Shown here: piece after piece, positions 12,648-16,386 of the stretch
Numbering within the stretch: the stretch's first letter is position 1
How the letters are laid out: every line of letters begins with the position of its first letter
Assembly (NCBI GenBank): GCA_002413455.1
Contig: DHXA01000168.1
Coordinates: 1 to 16,386, forward strand
Direction: 5' to 3'
Origin: Rhodanobacter sp. UBA5168
Lineage (GTDB): Bacteria; Pseudomonadota; Gammaproteobacteria; Xanthomonadales; Rhodanobacteraceae
DNA length: 16,386 nucleotides
Notes under the pieces: model-generated
What the model saw: the letters and a program-made list of their open reading frames with translations, nothing else
The model's database searches: none
Told to the model about the DNA's origin: nothing
Position numbers and translations under genes: made by a program

Positions 12648-14099
12648 ATGAGTGCGCACGACATCCGTTCTGCCGTCCGTCCCGATCCCGACCAGCCGCT
12701 GGTCGATATCGCCGATTACGTGGTCGATTACCAGATCGACTCGAAGGAGGCTTACGACACCGCGCGCTACATGCTGCTCGATTCGCTTGGCACCGCCATG
12801 CTGGCGATGAAGTTTCCCGAATGCGTGAAACATCTTGGGCCGCTGGTCCCGGGCGCCACGCTGCCGGGCGGTGCTCGCGTGCCGGGTACCAGCCATGAAC
12901 TCGATCCGGTACAGGCTGCCTTCGCGATCGGTACACAGATCCGCTGGCTGGACTTCAATGACACGTGGCTGGCTGCCGAGTGGGGGCATCCGTCGGACAA
13001 CCTCGGCAGCATCCTCGCGGTGGCTGATTACCTGAGCCGCAAGGCGGAACGCGAAGGTGGTCAGCCGCTGACCGTACGCGACGTGCTCGGCTACGCGATC
13101 AAGGCGCACGAGATCCAAGGTTGCTACGCGCTGCTGAACAGCTTCAACCGGGTGGGCCAGGACCATGTGATTCTCGTAAGGCTGGCCTCCACCGCGGTTG
13201 CCACCGCGATGCTCGGCGGGGACAAGGCGCAGATCACCACCGCCGTGTCGCACAGCTGGATCGACAATGGCGCGTTGCGCACTTACCGTCATGCGCCGAA
13301 CACCGGTCCGCGTAAAAGCTGGGCCGCCGGCGACGCCTGCCGTCGGGCGGTGACCCACGCGATCAATGCGGTGTATCGCGGCGTTGTCGGCTATCCATCG
13401 GCATTGTCGGCGAAGACCTGGGGCTTCTACGATGTGGCGTTCAAGGGCAAGCCGTTCGAGTTCGAGCGTCCGTTCGGAAGCTACGTGATGGAGAATGTGC
13501 TGTTCAAGATCAGCTACCCGGCTGAGTTTCATGCGCAGACGGCGGTGGAATGTGCCATGCAGCTGCATGGCATGGTTGCCGACAAGATTGATCTGATAGA
13601 AAAAATTGTCATCGAGACGCAGGAAGCCGGTTGCCGCATCATCGACAAGACCGGCCCGCTGGCGAACTACGCCGACCGCGACCACTGCATTCAGTACATG
13701 GTGGCCATTCCACTGATCTTCGGCCGTCTCGTCGCCAGCGACTACAACGACGACATTGCCGCCGACCCGCGCATCGACGCTTTGCGCGACAAGATGACGG
13801 TTGTCGAAAATCCACAATTCACGCGCGACTATTTCGATCCCGCCAAACGCTATATCGGCAACTCGGTACAGGTGTTCTTCAAGGACGGCAGCAGCACCGA
13901 AAAGGTCTCGATCGATTATCCGATCGGACACCGCAAGCGCCGGGCGGAAGGCATCCCGGTGTTGCTGCAGAAATTCGAGGCCGCCATACGCGGCCATTTG
14001 TCGGCGCACCAGGTCAGGGCCATCATGGCGGCGACGAAGGACCCGGCAACCCTCGATGCCATGCCCGTGCAACGGTTCCTAGAGCTCTTCACGTTGTAA
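12648..14099 (+). CDS. prpD: 2-methylcitrate dehydratase (MmgE/PrpD family)
   Basis: Dehydrates 2-methylcitrate to 2-methylaconitate (an iron-sulfur-independent enzyme), linking prpC and prpB. The start MSAHDIRSAVRP gives 483 aa, the usual PrpD length, and continues with DIADYVVDYQIDS.EAYDTARYMLLDSLG, the family N-terminus. The RWLDFNDTWL segment (about 103-112), the DHVILVRLASTAVATAML stretch and the AEFHAQTAVECA segment are PrpD-typical. An in-frame ATG at 12618 overlaps the -10 motif and would add 10 unconserved residues, so it is less likely. A weak GCGAG lies upstream. It is separated from prpBC by 5.5 kb of Fap-like genes and TerC, and is followed by a hairpin terminator. No acnD or prpF is adjacent, so PrpD is the dehydratase here unless others exist elsewhere. 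Confidence 0.97.
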   Translation: MSAHDIRSAVRPDPDQPLVDIADYVVDYQIDSKEAYDTARYMLLDSLGTAMLAMKFPECVKHLGPLVPGATLPGGARVPGTSHELDPVQAAFAIGTQIRWLDFNDTWLAAEWGHPSDNLGSILAVADYLSRKAEREGGQPLTVRDVLGYAIKAHEIQGCYALLNSFNRVGQDHVILVRLASTAVATAMLGGDKAQITTAVSHSWIDNGALRTYRHAPNTGPRKSWAAGDACRRAVTHAINAVYRGVVGYPSALSAKTWGFYDVAFKGKPFEFERPFGSYVMENVLFKISYPAEFHAQTAVECAMQLHGMVADKIDLIEKIVIETQEAGCRIIDKTGPLANYADRDHCIQYMVAIPLIFGRLVASDYNDDIAADPRIDALRDKMTVVENPQFTRDYFDPAKRYIGNSVQVFFKDGSSTEKVSIDYPIGHRKRRAEGIPVLLQKFEAAIRGHLSAHQVRAIMAATKDPATLDAMPVQRFLELFTL

Positions 14100-14125
14100 A
14101 GACGATGTGAGTGGAATATTAAGGC

Positions 14126-14170
14126 GGGCGGATAGTGACAGGGTTGCCCGATCCGCCCATTCTGTTTTGC
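14126..14170 (+). terminator. Hairpin terminator after prpD
   Basis: The arms GGGCGGAT (14126-14133) and ATCCGCCC (14151-14158) are exact complements around a 17-nt loop that itself can fold (GGG/CCC). A moderately T-rich stretch ATTCTGTTTTG follows. It starts 26 nt past the prpD stop. Confidence 0.6.
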
Positions 14171-14307
14171 TCAATCGTTGAAAAAGATCAAATAGCGTGT
14201 GTCAGCTTGAAAGCTTGGCATTCGTATCGTCATAAACTTTCCTGAACGAAGTCTCACCGGGATTTAGTTGCAAAGGCGTTAAAGCGCCAACCACTTAACG
14301 ATTTTGC

Positions 14308-14313
14308 TACACT
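14308..14313 (+). promoter_or_regulatory. Candidate -10 element of the OmpA-family gene
   Basis: TACACT at the end of the A/T-rich stretch, 129 nt before the start codon. The -35 is not convincing. If correct, the mRNA leader is about 120 nt, comparable to the long leaders of enteric ompA transcripts. Confidence 0.4.
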
Positions 14314-14442
14314 CCCCGCCGCTTGTCGCATCAACGCCAAGCAGGGGCTTTAAATGCTCTGAGTGACGTAGTTCAGTTCTGACGCGCGGCTTCCGGTTGG
14401 GGTTGAACGGACGCAAAAACCTAATAAATGAGGAGACACCTG

Positions 14443-15567
14443 ATGAAACGTAAGGGCTTGTACTTTCTGATTGCGCTGGCCCTGGGCGGCGTAGGTGCCG
14501 TTCATGCGCAGGACACCACTGCTGCTCCCGCCGATGCCGCGACCACCGACACGGCTACCTCGACCTATGATGGTCGCTGGTATATCGCTCCGACCGTGGG
14601 CGGCTACTACAACGATACCGACCGCAACACCAACAGCCGTCAGATCTATTACGGGTTGGGCGTGGGTCGTTTCATCGCCCCGAACGCGTCGATTGACCTG
14701 TTCGTCGACCGCACCAAGCGTGATGTTGACGGTGGCAATGGCAAATGGGCCAACAACTCTGTCGGCGCCGCCGTCCGTTTCTACGCGGGTGACTGGAACG
14801 CATGGCGTCCGTACCTGCTCGCCGGCGTGATGGGCAGCAATCATCATTCGTCCGGCGACAGCGGCTGGTCTCCGGCCGCTGAGCTGGGTGGTGGCGTGTC
14901 CAAGACGATCACTGACAGCTCCGACATCCGCATCGAAGCCGGTTACCGTTATGACTGGGACAACAAGACCCAGCCGGCGGAAGACGGTTACGGCGACTGG
15001 TTCCTTGGCTTCAGCATCGTCTCGCGCTTCGGCGCTCCGGCCGCGGCTCCGGCCCCGGTCGCTGCAACTCCGCCCCCGGCTGACTGCTCGACGATGGACA
15101 GCGATGGCGACAGCGTGAACGATTGCGATGACAAGTGCCCGGGTACTGCTTCCGGCACGATCGTTGGCCCCGATGGTTGCCCGCAGAAGGTCGTGATCGA
15201 CTTGCGCGGCGTGAACTTCAAGTTCGATCGCCCGAAGAAGGGTGAGACCGACATCTCCAAGTCGCTGGCTGAGCCGAGCGCCGATTCGATCGCAGTGCTG
15301 AACCAGGCTGTCGATACCCTGCAACGTTACCCGCAGGTGCATGTGACGGTTGCCGGCTACACCGACTCGAAGGGCACGGACGAGTACAACCAGAGCCTGT
15401 CCGAGCGTCGCGCCTCGATCGTCTACAACTACCTGACCGGTCACGGCATCGACGCCAGCCGCCTGGAAGGCCCGATTGGCCACGGCGAGACCAATCCGAT
15501 CGGCGACAATGCAACCGACTCCGGTCGCGCGCAGAACCGTCGTACGGAGCTGCAGGTTCAGCAGTAA
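14443..15567 (+). CDS. OmpA/OprF-family outer-membrane porin with peptidoglycan-binding domain
   Basis: A structural outer-membrane protein that tethers the membrane to peptidoglycan. In the 374-aa protein the signal peptide is cleaved after VHA (22). A Thr/Ala-rich mature N-terminus leads to an eight-stranded barrel (about 42-197, ending FLGFSIVSRF). An Ala/Pro linker (198-213) and a thrombospondin-type-3 calcium-binding segment DSDGDSVNDCDDKCPGT (219-235) follow, with cysteines at 215, 228, 232 and 246. The C-terminal OmpA domain (about 249-374) holds the diaminopimelate-binding D308 (GYTDSKGT) and R323 (LSERRA). GAGGAG lies 7 nt upstream of the chosen ATG; a nearer in-frame ATG at 14428 overlaps that RBS and is rejected. 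It is monocistronic, ending in a strong terminator. Confidence 0.95.
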   Translation: MKRKGLYFLIALALGGVGAVHAQDTTAAPADAATTDTATSTYDGRWYIAPTVGGYYNDTDRNTNSRQIYYGLGVGRFIAPNASIDLFVDRTKRDVDGGNGKWANNSVGAAVRFYAGDWNAWRPYLLAGVMGSNHHSSGDSGWSPAAELGGGVSKTITDSSDIRIEAGYRYDWDNKTQPAEDGYGDWFLGFSIVSRFGAPAAAPAPVAATPPPADCSTMDSDGDSVNDCDDKCPGTASGTIVGPDGCPQKVVIDLRGVNFKFDRPKKGETDISKSLAEPSADSIAVLNQAVDTLQRYPQVHVTVAGYTDSKGTDEYNQSLSERRASIVYNYLTGHGIDASRLEGPIGHGETNPIGDNATDSGRAQNRRTELQVQQ

Positions 15568-15590
15568 TCGGACCTCGGTAAAGCAACACG

Positions 15591-15619
15591 AAAAACCCGG
15601 CTTCGGCCGGGTTTTTTTT
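15591..15619 (+). terminator. Rho-independent terminator of the OmpA-family gene
   Basis: An 11-bp stem AAAAACCCGGC/GCCGGGTTTTT with a TTCG tetraloop (15602-15605) and an eight-T run at 15612-15619. It begins 23 nt past the stop. A run of A on the left side means it could also work on the other strand. Confidence 0.96.
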
Positions 15620-15685
15620 GGCTGCCACCGTCAACACACTGTTCGGTGACACACCGTATGGTCGAATACGATGCCACGATAATCC

Positions 15686-15712
15686 TTGTCGCGCCGTGGC
15701 TCCGGCTTATAC
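15686..15712 (+). promoter_or_regulatory. Candidate promoter of the pseudouridine synthase gene
   Basis: TTGTCG (15686-15691) and TTATAC (15707-15712) are 15-16 nt apart depending on how the hexamers are phased. The -10 ends only 9 nt before the ATG at 15722, so a transcript from here would be almost leaderless. Confidence 0.4.
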
Positions 15713-15721
15713 GCTTGCGGC

Positions 15722-16386
15722 ATGTCCCGTTCACCTTTCCGTTCCGCGCATTCCGCGTCATCCTTGCCAAGGCACGGGCTTGCACGCGTCTTGTCCAAAC
15801 GGGGCGCATGCTCGCGCAGCCAGGCGGAACAGTGGATACGCGCCGGTCGCGTGAGTGTCGACGGACGTGTCGTGCGCGATCCGTATCACCCGACGCTGAT
15901 CGATCAACGTCGCATCGTGGTCGACGGCCATGCCGTGGAATCGGTGGAAAGTGTCTATGTGGCGTTCAACAAACCGCGCGGGCTGGTGGTGAGTGCGGCC
16001 GACGAGCAGGGCCGCGACACGGTCTACAGCGCACTGGCTGCGGCGGGACTTCCCTGGGTTGGGCCGGTGGGCCGACTGGACAAGGCGAGCGAGGGTTTGC
16101 TGCTGCTCAGCAACGACACCACCTGGGCGGCGGGCATCACGACTCCGTCCACGCATCTGGACAAGACCTACCACGTCCAGGTCGCAGGCCAGCCGGATGC
16201 GTCGGCATTGGCAGCCATGCAGATGGGCATCAGCGATGGTGGCGATCTGCTGAAGGCGCGACAGGCGAAGCTGCTGCGTGCCGGCGAGAAGAATGCCTGG
16301 CTGGAGGTCGTGCTGGACGAAGGTCGCAACCGGCACATCCGCCGTCTGCTGGCGGCGCTGGGTTTCGATGTGCTGCGCCTGATCCG
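15722..16386 (+). CDS. rRNA pseudouridine synthase, RsuA/RluB/RluF family (3' end cut by window edge)
   Basis: Isomerises a specific uridine in rRNA to pseudouridine. 221 codons are visible and the frame runs off the right edge. An N-terminal S4 RNA-binding domain (about 20-65) shows LARVLSKRGACSRSQAEQWI and GRVSVDG. The catalytic domain begins with AFNKPRGLVVS (81-91) and carries the family signature GRLDKASEGLLLLSND with nucleophile D120. It continues with DKTYHVQV and GRNRHIRRLLAALGF (201-215), the conserved C-terminal RNA-contact motif. S4 plus GRLD.ASEGLL places it with RsuA/RluB/RluF, but which uridine it modifies cannot be told here. The ATG was chosen as the first in-frame start giving an S4 domain; no Shine-Dalgarno precedes it. 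Confidence 0.9.
   Translation, partial: MSRSPFRSAHSASSLPRHGLARVLSKRGACSRSQAEQWIRAGRVSVDGRVVRDPYHPTLIDQRRIVVDGHAVESVESVYVAFNKPRGLVVSAADEQGRDTVYSALAAAGLPWVGPVGRLDKASEGLLLLSNDTTWAAGITTPSTHLDKTYHVQVAGQPDASALAAMQMGISDGGDLLKARQAKLLRAGEKNAWLEVVLDEGRNRHIRRLLAALGFDVLRLI

Larger units (their letters stand above)
14100..14442. other. 343-bp intergenic region between prpD and the OmpA-family gene
   Basis: No gene is seen. It contains the prpD terminator hairpin, an A/T-rich stretch (about 14160-14310), a GGCG-TTAAAG-CGCC inverted repeat (14275-14288), a candidate -10 (14308-14313) and a long untranslated leader for the porin. Confidence 0.6.

Noticed and set aside
12609..14072. 487-aa minus-strand frame opposite prpD
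   Set aside because: Antisense shadow; PrpD on the other strand has full-length family features.

Overview
The window looks like a chromosomal segment of a GC-rich gammaproteobacterium. The gene set (AhpCF, a PrpD-type methylcitrate pathway, an OmpA/OprF-like porin with a calcium-binding linker, a riboswitch-controlled TerC protein) and the codon bias fit Xanthomonadales, most likely the Rhodanobacteraceae (Rhodanobacter, Dyella or Luteibacter type). That placement is inferred from protein character only. No transposase, integrase, tRNA, rRNA or CRISPR array was seen.

Layout. Positions 1-4842 are all on the minus strand: a MerR-family regulator with a duplicated TipAS-like sensor (cut by the left edge), the peroxide-reducing pair ahpC-ahpF with a strong hairpin between them, and a dicarboxylate/amino-acid:cation symporter. 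From 4982 the plus strand carries prpB and prpC (2-methylisocitrate lyase and 2-methylcitrate synthase). prpD, the third enzyme of the methylcitrate cycle, does not follow but lies 5.5 kb downstream at 12648-14099 with its own upstream region. The right end holds an OmpA-family porin with a textbook terminator and the start of an RsuA-family rRNA pseudouridine synthase.

The material between prpC and prpD is the most interesting part. Five genes at 7506-11667, all on the plus strand and tightly packed, form a secretion and fibre-type cluster resembling the Fap functional-amyloid operon of Pseudomonas. It encodes a 329-aa Ser/Gly-rich secreted protein, a 116-aa secreted protein, a secreted C39-type cysteine peptidase (FapD-like), a 174-aa secreted protein with a double-glycine motif, and an outer-membrane beta-barrel with an N-terminal coiled coil (FapF-like). 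The three small or repetitive secreted proteins are not recognisable FapA/B/C/E, but by eye they share two sequence motifs, so they look like one family. The largest one appears to be the 116-aa architecture with a roughly 150-residue Gly-rich block inserted. A sigma-54-like promoter precedes the cluster, and a 27-nt perfect inverted repeat follows its first gene, as expected if the first protein is the major subunit. I read it as a divergent Fap-like extracellular fibre system.

Convergent with this cluster is a TerC/YjbE-type membrane protein on the minus strand. Its leader carries the conserved segments of a yybP-ykoY manganese riboswitch, and a good sigma-70 promoter lies just upstream. 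The riboswitch and its promoter lie back to back with the prpD promoter region.
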